A DNA stretch of 64,000 bases, taken from positions 2,046,001 through 2,110,000 of the forward strand of contig JANATG010000009.1 in assembly GCA_029449235.1 (NCBI GenBank), given 5' to 3'. The stretch is from Linnemannia schmuckeri. Its lineage: Eukaryota > Mortierellomycota > Mortierellomycetes > Mortierellales > Mortierellaceae. Both the position numbers and the translations under genes were made by a program. The notes below the pieces were generated by a model. That model saw only the letters and a list, made by a program, of their open reading frames with translations, searched no databases and was not told the DNA's origin. The first letter of the stretch is position 1; every line of letters starts with the position of its first letter. This document shows, piece by piece, positions 48,986-60,098 of the stretch.

Positions 48986-51900
48986 TTTTTCGAAGGGCTT
49001 TGAATTATGGTATTAATGATAAGAAGGTAGATGGTAGGAAGAGGAAAGAGAAATAAGAGGAAGCAATTGAATTCTAACAATGGATGCAAGGATGAAGGAA
49101 GGAACGAACAGTAATGGAAGAGGAAGGAAGAAGTGGAATGTCAAGAAGGAGCAGAAGAAAGAATAAAAGTGACAAGAATTGAAGGAGGAATGAGGAAAGA
49201 AAGGATGAAAATAGGAAAGAGAGGCGATGAATGGAAAGAAAAGAAACAAATAAACAAGAAACGACGTCGTTATCTGACGAACTGGTGACCGGCTCAGTTA
49301 CCAGCCTATTGCTTTTATTGTGCTCGTGTGTCCATGTGTGTTTTCCTCGTTGACCCCGTTTTTTTAGCCGCTGTTTGTACAATGGCATGTTCTCTTTTTC
49401 TTAGCAGCTCGTGAATAAAAGTTAACCATGAAACGATTGACAAAATGCCTCTCATCCTATTTGTCTCGTCATTCCCCATGGAATGGTAACAAAAAAAAAG
49501 AGCAAGAATCGAAAAAGAAGGGTGAGAAAAACCAAAAGTGAGCGAGAAAAAAAAAAAGCCCTCGATATCCTCCCGCCTGTCTGTCACTTCTTTTTTTTTC
49601 GCCTTATCTCTTTGTTTGTCTTTACGAGAAAGAGGCGGATAATTTGTCCCTGAGAAACAATAAGAACAGTGCGACAAACAAAAATGTATGGTGTTGATAT
49701 GGATCCTTGTTTTTTTGTGCTCTCAGTTTTGAGATCATATATAGCCCAGAAAAAGGGGAGAGAAAGACAAGACAGCCATCGTCCTATTTTCAAGGAGACG
49801 GTACATTGTTCAGGTGCCTAAAATAAGATACAGACCCAGGGTAGGTATCACAAAACACGAGTGAGAAGGAAAATGGTACTTGAGAATCGCATTGACTAGA
49901 GTGAAGAGGGTAAAGCGCGTCTATCATAGGGCACCCATAAACAAGACTAATGCATGAGAATGGTTGATGGGAAAGCTCTCTTCTTCTTTAACCATTGATT
50001 GTCCACACATGTAACAAATAAGAAATAAGTGGGAGAGGAGCAAAAGACAGAAGTAGAACTGATTGAAATACGCCGTATGCATTTAGGAGAAAGGGGTGAA
50101 AAAGAGGTTAGAGAAAACGAGGAGACGACTGGTGTAAAAATACATGAAGAGAGGTAGCCTTGAAACTACTATTGACCCTGGCCCCGCCGCCCCCTTTGGG
50201 ATTGGTTATTCTCCGAGTAGGGAACATTCCAGCACCCTGCCTTTAGTTGGACAAGGATTCCCACACATCCAGGGAATATATGTATTTTACTCCTGTAGTG
50301 CCCAACGTGTTTCTTCCCTGCCTCGCTCTTCTGAGGGCAGTGACCTGATTGCATGAGTTTTCCAGGCGTGGCCGACTGAGTCTAGATTAAGATCAAGTTT
50401 GTGTCTATAAAGATCATCTGAATCCTCGAGATTCCTCGCATTCTTGCCATATCGGTAGTGGCATTAACTGGGGCGCGACGTGCGGAAATATCGTTCTCTT
50501 TGTTAAATGTATATTTTATTACCATGACAAAGAAAGGAGTGGCTAGCGAGGATTTCCTAGCATTGATCTAAAGTCATGAGTAAGATTCATTTAATGGTTC
50601 AATGTTTATCATCAATCCGACAATCTGTAATCAACACGTTCGTTTATCGTCAGTCCGTTTATCCATGACGCCCCCGAGGAGACACCAAAAAGGGTCCCTT
50701 GTCCATGGTATTCCCATTTCTAACGTCATCCATGTCTTATGCCTTGATCGAGATCTGATCAAAGATCCTTCTAGAGCTGAATAGACGTGGTATGCTAACA
50801 AGAACATGACAAGAGGACAAGGACTACCCCACTCACCAGCAATACCACACTTTGAAAAAAAAAAAGCTTCGCATAGGCATCACTGCATGCATTCCTTTTT
50901 TGTTTTATTTGATCCACTCTTCCTCTGATTCGTATTTTGAATCAAGGAAGTACACCCGCCCGAGGAATCGCTATTGAACTCATGATGCGCCATGCGCTTG
51001 GCAGTACTTCATCATAAAAATCGCCTTGCTGATCTTCGCTTGAAGCAGATCGTCCGACTGATCTTCTGAGACCGGATCAAGCGATCGCGCAGGCTGGAAA
51101 CTACTTGAATCCGAGATAAACTGATCCTCTCTTTCCTCAGTCCCCGCTACTAAGCTTGAACTCTGATCAGTGCAATTGCACCTACATGTCCACACATACA
51201 CTGTTTTTCACCAATGTAAAGCTATATTTACGCGCGTTTTTTTTATAGTCTTCCGTCCATTCTACCACTTTATAGATCAACGCCGACGCGAAGCGACGAA
51301 TAGGGTCTTCTTACTGAAAAGGACGACCCCGACGAGAGATTAAGGAAATTTGTGGACAACTGGAAGACCTTGAACGCTTTGGATCCGAGTTAGATGCAGG
51401 ATATTGCCATGCTTTGATGTAATTATTGATGGGTGCATGTGATTTGTTTGTTCGCGTTTAACGAGATTGAGATGAAAGAACGGGCAATTCTTTTTTAAAG
51501 ATTTCGAGAGTGTGATCACATGATGACAAATTTTCAATTAGATATCGCTACAATGGTCAATTAGGGATTGCTCCAATTGATCCAACGCAGCACTTACGAT
51601 TGGAGACTTAAAAAACTCTTGGTCGATTGAGGTTTCCTTTCAGACAAGAAATGGGACCAACCAAAGGATGGCGGGAGGAGAAAAGCGTAAAGAATAGCCG
51701 GGCAGAAGGACAGGGCGGGGATCACATATCCCAATTGACCTCACAGGGAGAGGGGACCAAGCTCCCTTTTTGTGTGTTCCTTGGTTGACCTTGTTTGTTG
51801 TTGTCTTTGTCCGAGGCAAAGGGTGTATTGTTCTTGAAGGGAGTTGCGCCGTCTGTATGTGGCTGGTGTATGTATGTCTGTGTCTGTGTCTAAAGGTGCC

Positions 51901-52147
51901 TCTTCTTCACCTTTACTCTCTCTTCTCTTCTCTTCTCTTCTCTTTCCCTTACCTCTTTTCCCTCCATCCTCCACCCCTCTCTCCTTCCCTTTCACTTCAT
52001 TAGTGGACCACTCTCATCCCCCACTTCCACTTCTACTTCCACTTCCACTTCCACTTCCACTTCCATCTATACCTTTACTGTCTCTTTTCCTTTCTTTCGC
52101 TCACACTCACACTATCACCTACTTGAAAAAGCTATCCTTCCCTTCCT
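48986..52147. other. Divergent intergenic region between the O-FucT-like and Mga2-like genes
   Basis: About 3.2 kb without a recognisable gene. The left 500 bp hold the leader of the minus-strand gene (polypurine on the + strand). The middle (49.5-51.7 kb) is unremarkable AT-rich sequence. The right end is the leader of the + gene: a TCTCT run at 51921-51945, then a (CCACTT)n array at 52021-52066, and no ATG between about 51890 and the start codon. Confidence 0.5.
52021..52066. repeat. (CCACTT)n hexanucleotide repeat in the Mga2-like leader
   Basis: Seven nearly perfect copies of CCACTT/CTACTT lie 80 bp upstream of the start codon of the + strand gene, probably inside its 5' UTR. Confidence 0.75.
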
Positions 52148-55100
52148 ATGCCTCCTCACTCCTCTAATCTCCTTCAGGCCCTCGGCCAGTCAGATCTGTC
52201 CGCCTTCGACACCTCCTTCCTCCATCACCACCACGAGGTAACTTACTCTCTCCTCACTGTACTTCGCCCTCTCGCTCTCTTCTCTCTCCCCTCAATATAC
52301 TTTGACAATACAGCTATGACAACGAATACTCGACTACAGCAAACAAGTAAGCAAGAAGAAAATGAAGTAGACACTCATACCCTTATTCATCGTTATCTAC
52401 AAATATATCATTGTCAACAGGATGCATCGATGAGCGAGTTAAAAAAGAACCAGCTGGTGTCTCCCGAGTGGAACAACGCTTTGCTCTTCTCCCTCAACGA
52501 CACCCTCTCAAGGCAAGTAGTCACTTGGCGTGTGCTATGCGATCGATATGCTCACTTTCACTTTGCTTAGTCAAGTCATACCCTGTTCTTCCAGGGAACA
52601 ACTACTCTATTTTTGATGTTAACCTTTTACCTTTTTACTTTTTTGTTTGTCACTTTACTACCGTCCTCCCCTTCTCTATTCTCTTCTCTCACCGTCTCAC
52701 AAACAACAATAACGGCAACAAATATCCCACAACAACTACCAAACAACCATCATCACTATCAACAACAAACAACAACATCTTTCTATTCCGCCAAAAATAC
52801 AACAGCTTTAACAAGCCAACGGTCGCCCATCGCTTGAACGTCAAGACCCACGTCTTCAAGAAGGAGCTGCAGGAGTATGTGCCCACCCAGATCGAGGACC
52901 GTCTCCGTATCGAGACCATCATCTACGTAGAGCTCTCCATCGTCGACCACAACAACAACCTCATCAACGCCTACGACTTTGCGCGTCTGCCCAAAGACCT
53001 CTTCTTCTCTCAGCCCGACAAGATCATGTCGTCTGAGGAAATGGCCACCAAGCGTATCATTGATATTGCCGCCACTCTCCAGTGTCCCTCCAACAACTGG
53101 CAGGAGGAGAAGGAGGCTTGTCTCCGCTGTGCCCGCCGCATGTCTGCCAAGCTCGACCAGACCGAGAGCAGAGTACGTGTTTTAATATATTATACCCTAT
53201 TGATTTTTGTAACTACGCCCATTATAACTCATTCCTCCAGGGTCTTTGTTGCTACGCGCAGCAATCAGCGTTATGACGGTGAAAGAGCATTAGTCCACCT
53301 CCCCCTGGAAGAACAATGGTTTCTAACTCATTTTCCTCCTTTATATCTTTCGCTCATATAGATTATGCATATGCTCCCTGAGTTGCACCGCACTGACAAT
53401 GGCGATGCGTTGATCAGTTTCCGATCGGGTGTTGCCAATATTCAGTTCAAGATCAATTGCTACTGCGGGCACAAGAAGGAGAAGGAGGGTTTCGTCATTC
53501 GCTTCGACTCCCAGTCGGACATTTCGATCGCGTCCCATGTCACTCTTCCTCTGATGTTCTACCACCAGAACAAGAACAGAGTCGCCTCGCGTGCTCTCGC
53601 TGCTGCCAGCAAGGTCCAAGGGCAGTCCGATCAGCCCCTCCAGGATCAGGGATCGACCGTCCGCAGCGTCGTCAAATCCGTGACCTCGAAATCGAAAAAG
53701 GAATCGAGAACCAAATTTGGGAGTAGTCCTATAGGGCAACACCACCAAATACCATCGCCCCCCAACTCCCTCCTGGATTCGCCCGTTGAATGGTCGTCTA
53801 GTCCAGAGATGGAGGACTTTATTGACAACACCGACATTCCCTTCACCGTACCCTCGCCACCACCTCCTGATCCATTGATATCTCTCTTCCCCGAGTCGAT
53901 TGTTCGGGATGAGCAGCAGCAGCAGCCCACCATCACTCTCATTAGCCACATGACTCCCAACAGTGGCCCCATCCGTGGAGGTACCCTGGTTACCATTCAC
54001 GGGTCTGGCTTCAAGGTTGGTGAGCTCATCTATGTTTGCTTTGGCGAGAACTTGGCTCCCGTCATCCCCCAGCGCGACCACATGCTCGAGTGTGTCACTC
54101 CCGCTTCCAACAAGGCCGAAACCGTCGCTGTCTTTGTCATGAACTCTGGTGATGCCACCACTGCCCAGGCTACCTTTGCCTATATTGACGACAACGAGAA
54201 GGAGCTCATGAAATTGGCCTTGCAGCGCATGTTGAGCGTTGCCACCCGCATGGAGGGTCCCTTGGACACTGTCCTCAACCGCGCCAACGAGTTCACGCTC
54301 TGGAGCGATCTCTTGGAGAGCAACCTTGACGGTTCGTCCTCCCTCAACGGGACTCAGTTCTCGAACCTCGAGGACATGGTTATTGAATCCCTCAAGGCTC
54401 TTGACACGCCCACCGTCAAGAACGTCGAAGGCTTGTCGATTAGCAACAGCACTGGCCATACCTTGCTCCATCTCGCCGTCGCTCTCCAGTACCAGGCCTT
54501 GGTCAAGGAGCTCATGGACCGCGGTATTGATATGTCTGTCATGGATAAGAACGGTCTCACTGCTTTGGCTTTGGCTCGCCACTTGAACAGCCAGATCATG
54601 GTCGATCTTCTCTGTGGTGTCGAGTCTTCCACTTCTGCCGGCGATACCATCACCGCCACAGTCGCCCCCAAGATCACCCTTTTGGATACCAAGGTCGGTC
54701 TCTCTGGCGAGGGCGATGAGGCTGCCCGTGGATTGTCGTTGTTCGTTAGTCCAGGCTCTCAAGCCACCGCCACGGATCAACCTTGCACAGATCACGGCTC
54801 GAGCGGCATAGTCCCATCCAGTGGGGTGCCTACTAAGAACCCTACATTGGATCTAGCGGGTCAAGATGACCCACACATGGACTTTGTGTGGGAAGGCTTT
54901 GGTCAGGGACCAGGACACGAGAACCTCACTCTCTCTGACGACGTGGCCAGATCCAAGATGCTTAGCCTGTTTGACCAGCAGGAGCCACGTCGTTTCGGGG
55001 GTGCCGTCGACCAGTTCGGACAGCAACAGCAGCAGGAACAGGATTACCGCAAGACTTTGTCCGCGATCCCCACCGGCTCTGGAGAGGTGATGATGTCGAT

Positions 55101-55824
55101 GCCTGAACAGGACTACGAGACCCCCGCCGTCGGTCGGCGCCTTGTTGGTAAACAAGATGCGCAACCAACGGGGATAACAGACGCAACCAAGTTCAACATC
55201 CCCATAGGCGCGTCCGCTTTTGCCTCCTGCCCTATACGCACCCTCGAATCCACGAGGCTGCCAGTAGGAGGTCTTGACCAAGCTGCCCCGATCGGTCAAG
55301 ACGAAGTCGCCGCCGAAGGGTGCACAGGAGTCGCGTCGGTGAATCCATCTGTTGGAGTTCCAGGGAATGGCAGTAGTCAGAGCATTCAGGGAATAGGACG
55401 GATAGATCGCCCCACCGTCAGAATTCCTATACGCGTCGGTGACGGCTCCGAGACCTTCTCAACTGAGCAGCAACGCTCCGCCCCTGTTGGCTACATCGCT
55501 GGGATATGCCCCACAGTGCACCAAGCCGAAGTAAGCGGAGTTGTTGTTGTGTCTGAGGAGATGGAGACCGACAACGACGCCGGCGGGTCGCTCAACACCG
55601 CCACCGAGCAGGCTGCAGTTCAGAGCAGCCGTCAAGATGATGTCGAGTCTGAACCACTGTTGTTCTTGGGAGGGCTGCCCGTGACCTTGTTGCCGCGCCC
55701 TACCCGTACCACGGGACCTACAGTGCCGAGCCCCACCGTTGCCGTGAACAGGAGTGCCAACAGCGGTAGCAACAGTAGCGAACCATCCAAGATGGAGCAC
55801 GAGAATGACGTCGAGCAGGCTTAA
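52148..55824 (+). CDS. Spt23/Mga2-like transcription factor with IPT and ankyrin domains, 4 exons
   Basis: Proposed exons are 52148-52237, 52421-52512, 52806-53172 and 53362-55824, giving 1003 residues; the second intron uses a GC donor (AG/GCAAGT). The N-terminal third (VAHRLNVKTHVF, PTQIEDRLRIETIIYVEL, ACLRCARRMSAKLDQ, then FKINCYCGHKKEKEGFVIRF) matches the conserved part upstream of the IPT domain in fungal Spt23/Mga2. The IPT/TIG domain starts near residue 380 (TPNSGPIRGGTLVTIHGSGF), and two ankyrin repeats lie near 545-605 (GHTLLHLAVALQYQALVKEL). In yeast these proteins are anchored in the ER by a C-terminal membrane helix and released by ubiquitin-dependent processing to activate the fatty-acid desaturase OLE1. 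Here the last 400 residues are Gln/Ser/Gly/Pro-rich and show no hydrophobic segment long enough to span a membrane. The family is firm; the regulatory mode must differ. Confidence 0.85.
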
Positions 55825-56133
55825 AGAGACCTTTCTTTACGTCAAAAAGGGTTGATTAGCCATCCGTCTTCCTCTCCATTTAATACCCATCTGGATGGTA
55901 TTGTATTTTGCTTTTGTTTTGTTTGCGCTTTTTATTTTACTGTTAGTTAACTCTTGTACATAGTTACCCCCTACACCTCCGCTTTTGATGCATTTCCATG
56001 TTTTCGTTCGCCTTTGTTTCGTAGTTACATTTTACTTCCGCGTAATTTTTTGTTTCTTTTATTAAAAAGAGAATTTTTCAAAAACGTTGTCCCAAATTGC
56101 GATCTTGACTTTATTTCAAATACCTGCAACATG
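55825..56133 (+). other. 3' flank of the Mga2-like gene
   Basis: T-rich 3' UTR-like sequence with ATTAAA near 56061. It meets the 3' end of F-box pseudogene B coming from the other strand at 56134. Confidence 0.4.
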
Positions 56134-56849
56134 CTACAAGGCCTTCTTTTCGGTACGCTGCTGTAGAAACAGCTTGAAAGGCTCCGAAAGCAACTCGTCT
56201 TTGCCCTTAAAGAAGTATGCCTTTTCCAAAACAGGCCAATGCATGTCCATCCATTGCACCCCCTCCATCCCAATCGTCACTCTTCTCTCCTCTGTCATTG
56301 GAGAGAACGATGACCCAAACAGTTCCTTCGGCTTTGTCAATTCACCCAGTAAGTGCAAGTACCCCTGTGGTTGACCACCGCTGTTACTGCTGCCTGTCTT
56401 TTCGTCATTTGTGAGGTTTAGTTGCATCCCTTCGAATGAGTTGAGTTCGTAAATGTTAGGTATGGGGTGGCGACTATGTGGATCATAAAAGATGGCTCGC
56501 AGATACAATCGTCCCAGTCCTGTGGGTGTGCCTAGTTGTCGGTACAGGACTTCCAAGGACTGACACTGTATTGTTGCTGCTACTGCTACTGCTACTGGGA
56601 GTGGTGTGGTTGGAGATGGCTGATTGTTGTAGGAGTTCGGAATTGCAATCGTCAAGTCCAAATTCTGAATCCTCGTACAGCCCCAGGGGAATTCGATCGC
56701 GTCATCCAGGTCGATACTCAGTGTCCGATGTTCCTGTTGACCATTTTCACGACTAGATATCCTGCTCCACCTCTCCGGCTGAGTCTCCGAACGAGCCTCC
56801 AATCGTTCAAGAGCCACACACTCGACCAAGATCACATGCATCGCCTTGC

Positions 56850-56886
<37 letters not shown>

Positions 56887-58042
56887 CCGCCTTGCTATCA
56901 AAGTTTCGAATGCCCACTAGCACAATCTCGCGCATGGTACGTGACTGGCTCTGGAAGATCGATCCTGCATCGTCGCTGTTGCTCAGACGAGGAGTCACAA
57001 CTGACTATGCCAGGCAGTGGAACCTCTGCACTTGCTGCTCTGGTACTGCTTCCAAAATCCATCCCGTGAGCCTACTACTTGAAAGCTTGAAGGCTGAATG
57101 TATCTTCACGCTAATCAACTTTGGGCAGAGTCTCTGAGCGATCTCGAACGCAAGGCAGTGGACGTTCTTGATCAAGTAGACCTCGGGGATGACAATGTCT
57201 GTCAGGTTTGGGCAATGCGCTAGCATCGACCGAAACCTGTTTCCTTGCAGACTTTCGCCCTCCAGGTCTCAAAACTGTAAACTTGTCAAGTGGACCATAG
57301 GCTCCTGTCGCAGAAGACGTGTTTCTATCGTCCGTTCATTGTCCTCGTCCTCCTCCTCCTCGCTGTCATCAACGCCATCGTCATCGTCATCGTCATCATC
57401 ATCGCTCAATCCCAGGAAAGGTGGTTTCCCCGGGCGCCCCCCAGTACTCCTTCGCCACTTCGCTCATAAAGAACGAATCTCCTTCACCTGCAGAAAGAGC
57501 CCCTGAAGTGATGGTGGACAACAAAAGAAAACCGCCAATGCCAATCCATGTGTTAATGCTGGCGCATACCAACCATCCCACTCACGTCGAACGAACACAA
57601 ATTTTGCGTTCTGTTACTGCTTGAGCCCAAAGACCGACCTTGTCAGGAGTTTGATGCCCCGCTGGTCCTTCATGAGCATGTTGCTGAGATGGAAGTCTAG
57701 TAAGTGAGAGTTGGAATCAAGGAGCCAACAGGTTTGAGTGAGTGTCGCCCGTGGGTCCGGCCTGTAGTTCTCCAGAAAGTACGGACAGCCCTTCAAGGGG
57801 GTAGAATAACGCAGGTTGAGATTCGGCTTTGTCAGGCGTGTCATCGAGGGTATCTTGAGTACGGTTTGTTTATTAGATTTGTAGCCGGCGTACACGTTGT
57901 AAAACAGTGCCGGGGTGCAGGACGCGTATAGGTGCCGGTTGGTCAACATCAGACAGGAGATGCTTTGGTGGTCCAGAAAGTGGTGCGCGAGATGGCCAAC
58001 CAGTTCTGTCACCTCGAAGAAGCGCGTCGATGCTGGTTACAT
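56134..58042 (-). pseudogene. Decayed F-box/LRR gene, copy B, with a poly(A/T) insertion
   Basis: The 5' end holds a clear F-box-like stretch (RFFEVTELVGHLAHHFLDHQ, then TNRHLYASCTPALFYN), but the only ATG in place (58040-58042) is followed at once by TAA. The frame continues through GCPYFLENY and NSHLLDFHL to KQ and stops at TAA where copy D reads GLKWSQNAEFDF. Homology resumes as QNAKFVF, later CPPSLQGLFL, and reaches the LRR part in other frames. The last block (56134-56840: CVALERLEAR, RLYLRAIFYDP, YLHLLGELTK, HWPVLEKAYFF) is intact and parallels copy A. A run of 31 T with a 14-bp duplication interrupts the gene at 56842-56901. Several stops and shifts make a full product unlikely, although parts could be transcribed. 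Confidence 0.72.
56842..56901. mobile_element. Poly(A/T) insertion flanked by a 14-bp direct repeat (candidate minimal retro-insertion)
   Basis: CGCCTTGCTATCAA occurs at 56842-56855 and again at 56888-56901. Between the copies is a run of 31 T plus one C. In copy C the same place reads CGCCTTGGTGTCACAG once, without insertion, so the empty site is preserved in a paralogue. A homopolymer A tract bounded by a target-site duplication is the footprint of target-primed reverse transcription that copied only a poly(A) tail. Confidence 0.6.
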
Positions 58043-58156
58043 TGTGTCGATGTTGTCCTCCTTACTTTTGTGAAAGAATGAGTGTGGTGAAGTCGTTTTG
58101 ACCAAGAGGTGGCTTGTACAGCACATCAGAACATGCTTTGTGATATGATGGAGAAA

Positions 58157-59540
58157 TTTATTCACAGACAATCATCGCAAGTTGCAAGGTCTTCCCGCCG
58201 CCGCCCCGCTGCTTTAGGAATCACTGAAAAGGCTCTGTGAACATCTCGTTCTCGTTCGTAAATAAGTGCGCCTTCTCCAATGCCAACTAATGCTCCTCCA
58301 TCCACTTCACCTCATCCATACCAATTGTCGCCATTGTCTCCTCAGTCGTCGCAGAGACCAGCCCAAATAGTGCCTTCAACTTTGTCAGTCCTCCTAGTAG
58401 GTGTAAATACTCTGATCGGCCGGTCTCTTCGTTCTTGAGGTCCAGCATATCCGGAAACGAGTTGAGCCTAAACAAATTAGAAATTAAACGCTCCCCTGCT
58501 GGGTCGTAGTAGTTGGCCTTCAGATCTACGCGCTCCAGTTCTGTCAATACGCCTATCTGTCGGTAAAAGGCTTCCAAGTACTGAAACTGTGCGGTCTCCG
58601 CTGCTGAGAGAATTGTCAGAGATGGGCAGTTGTGGTAAGGTACTACGCCCATTGCGACGCTGCGATGAAGCGGCTCGTCTGGAATGGCAATCGTCAAGTT
58701 TAGATTCCATGTCTTGGTACAACCTCAAGGGAATTCGACCGCATCCCCCAGTTCGATACACAACGTTCGTTGCTTTTGTTGCAGTCGGCTTAGCTCCAAC
58801 ACGTCCAAGACCGAACCTCCAACCACTCCATAGTCCTACGCTCGACTAAGATCACATGGATCGCCTTGGTGTCACAGCTCTGACAGCCCGCCAACACAAT
58901 CTCGCGCAAGATCTCTGAGTGACCCCTGAGCAGCGATCCTGCATCATTGTTGCTCAGACCAGGGATCCTAAACGACCCTCATGGCAATGGGATTTTTTGG
59001 ATCCGTTGCTCCGGCAGTGCCTCCAGGATCTTGAAAGTTGGCTTCCGGCTCTTGCAGTCACGGGCGTAGTGCGATTTCTCCAAGGTCATCACTTAGGGAC
59101 AGACCGGCAAGCAATATCCTGGGCAAGGAGGTGCACATTCTTGACCGAATGGATAGGAGGATCACCATGCCGATCAGGGGTGTGCAATGTGCCAATATCG
59201 ACCGGAACTCGTTCTCGGCTTCAACGTTGTAGGCTCGTCAAGTGGACCATAGGTACCTGTTACAGCCAACGTATCACCAACGTCGTCAGATCAATGTCCT
59301 CCTCCTCGTTGTCGTCGTCATGCCTCATTTCTCAGGACAGTGATTGGCCCGGTCCTAGTTTACTGTACTCCTCCGATACTTTATCGATCCTGTACCTGCC
59401 TTCCCACGCTATCTCAACACACAGCATCTGAAGCGATGGCGGACAGGAGAAAATGGCCAGTGCCAGTCCCCGAGTCGCCGTCGTCATCGCCGTCTCCTCC
59501 TCTTCCTCAGACCTGACTGGACGATGCACTGGCGGCTTGC
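58157..59540 (-). pseudogene. 5'-truncated, decayed F-box/LRR gene, copy C
   Basis: The recognisable part begins around 59540 with TRGLALAIFSCPPSLQML, equivalent to the middle of copies A and B; the F-box half is missing or unrecognisable. The best block runs from MTIAIPDEPLHR through FYRQIGVLTELERVDL, YLHLLGGLTKLKALFG to DEVKWMEEH and stops at TAG (58287-58289), where copies A and B have TGG (HWP). Homology continues past it (LALEKAHLFTNENEM) to a TGA in place of the Trp of copy A QWFLKQR, then to TAA at 58157-58159, which overlaps an AATAAA. Two Trp codons have thus become stops by single G-to-A changes. Confidence 0.72.
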
Positions 59541-60051
59541 GAAGAGAGTGAGATTCATGTTATTCCTTCTCCTGATCCACAGTATCCATCCTTTATGGCC
59601 AGTTGTCAGGTATAACGCCAAGTGCGATCGGCTGATCGGCGGGATCGAAATGGGTTCATTCGCCTTGATCAATTAATATCAATTGAAATACTAAAAACGA
59701 GGAGCCTCTACACTTTCAATGTGTCTCCATGCTTCGTAGCATTGCTATTGGTGTGGTAGAAGACCTGTTGACAAGCTTTGAGGTCGGTAGGACAAATATT
59801 TCATACGCGACCTATATGCTAGATTTACATGAATGCAATGCAAGTCAACTGGCCATGAAGGTGGCAATGGCTTAGGAGAAGGAGTAACAGGGATTTCATT
59901 TCTTATTTATTCTGTTAATGGTCATGAACAGGAAACAAATGTACGAAATCGCGATTGCTTTAATCATCCAAGTGGAGCATGTTAGATAAAGCACCTACTT
60001 GACCCTGTTCAGGCTCTATTCAGGGAGAAGGGCGCGATAAAATCAATCCTT
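59541..60051. other. Intergenic sequence between F-box copy C and the secreted-protein gene
   Basis: AT-rich sequence without a convincing coding frame. It may contain eroded 5' parts of F-box copy C near 59540-59690 (a WILWIRRRNNMNLTLF-like frame), but the match to the other copies is too weak to annotate. Confidence 0.35.
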
Positions 60052-60057
60052 TTTATT
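60052..60057 (-). terminator. Poly(A) signal of the secreted-protein gene
   Basis: AATAAA on the minus strand, about 42 bp after the proposed TAA at 60099-60101. It supports the predicted 3' end. Confidence 0.5.
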
Positions 60058-60098
60058 TGTTATTTCTCTTGGTTCAGACTCACATATCACCAGACAAT

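Noticed and set aside
53341..54795. A 484-codon open frame antisense to the Mga2-like gene
   Set aside because: It mirrors the coding frame on the other strand, has no domain, and is explained by the strong third-position bias of the real gene.
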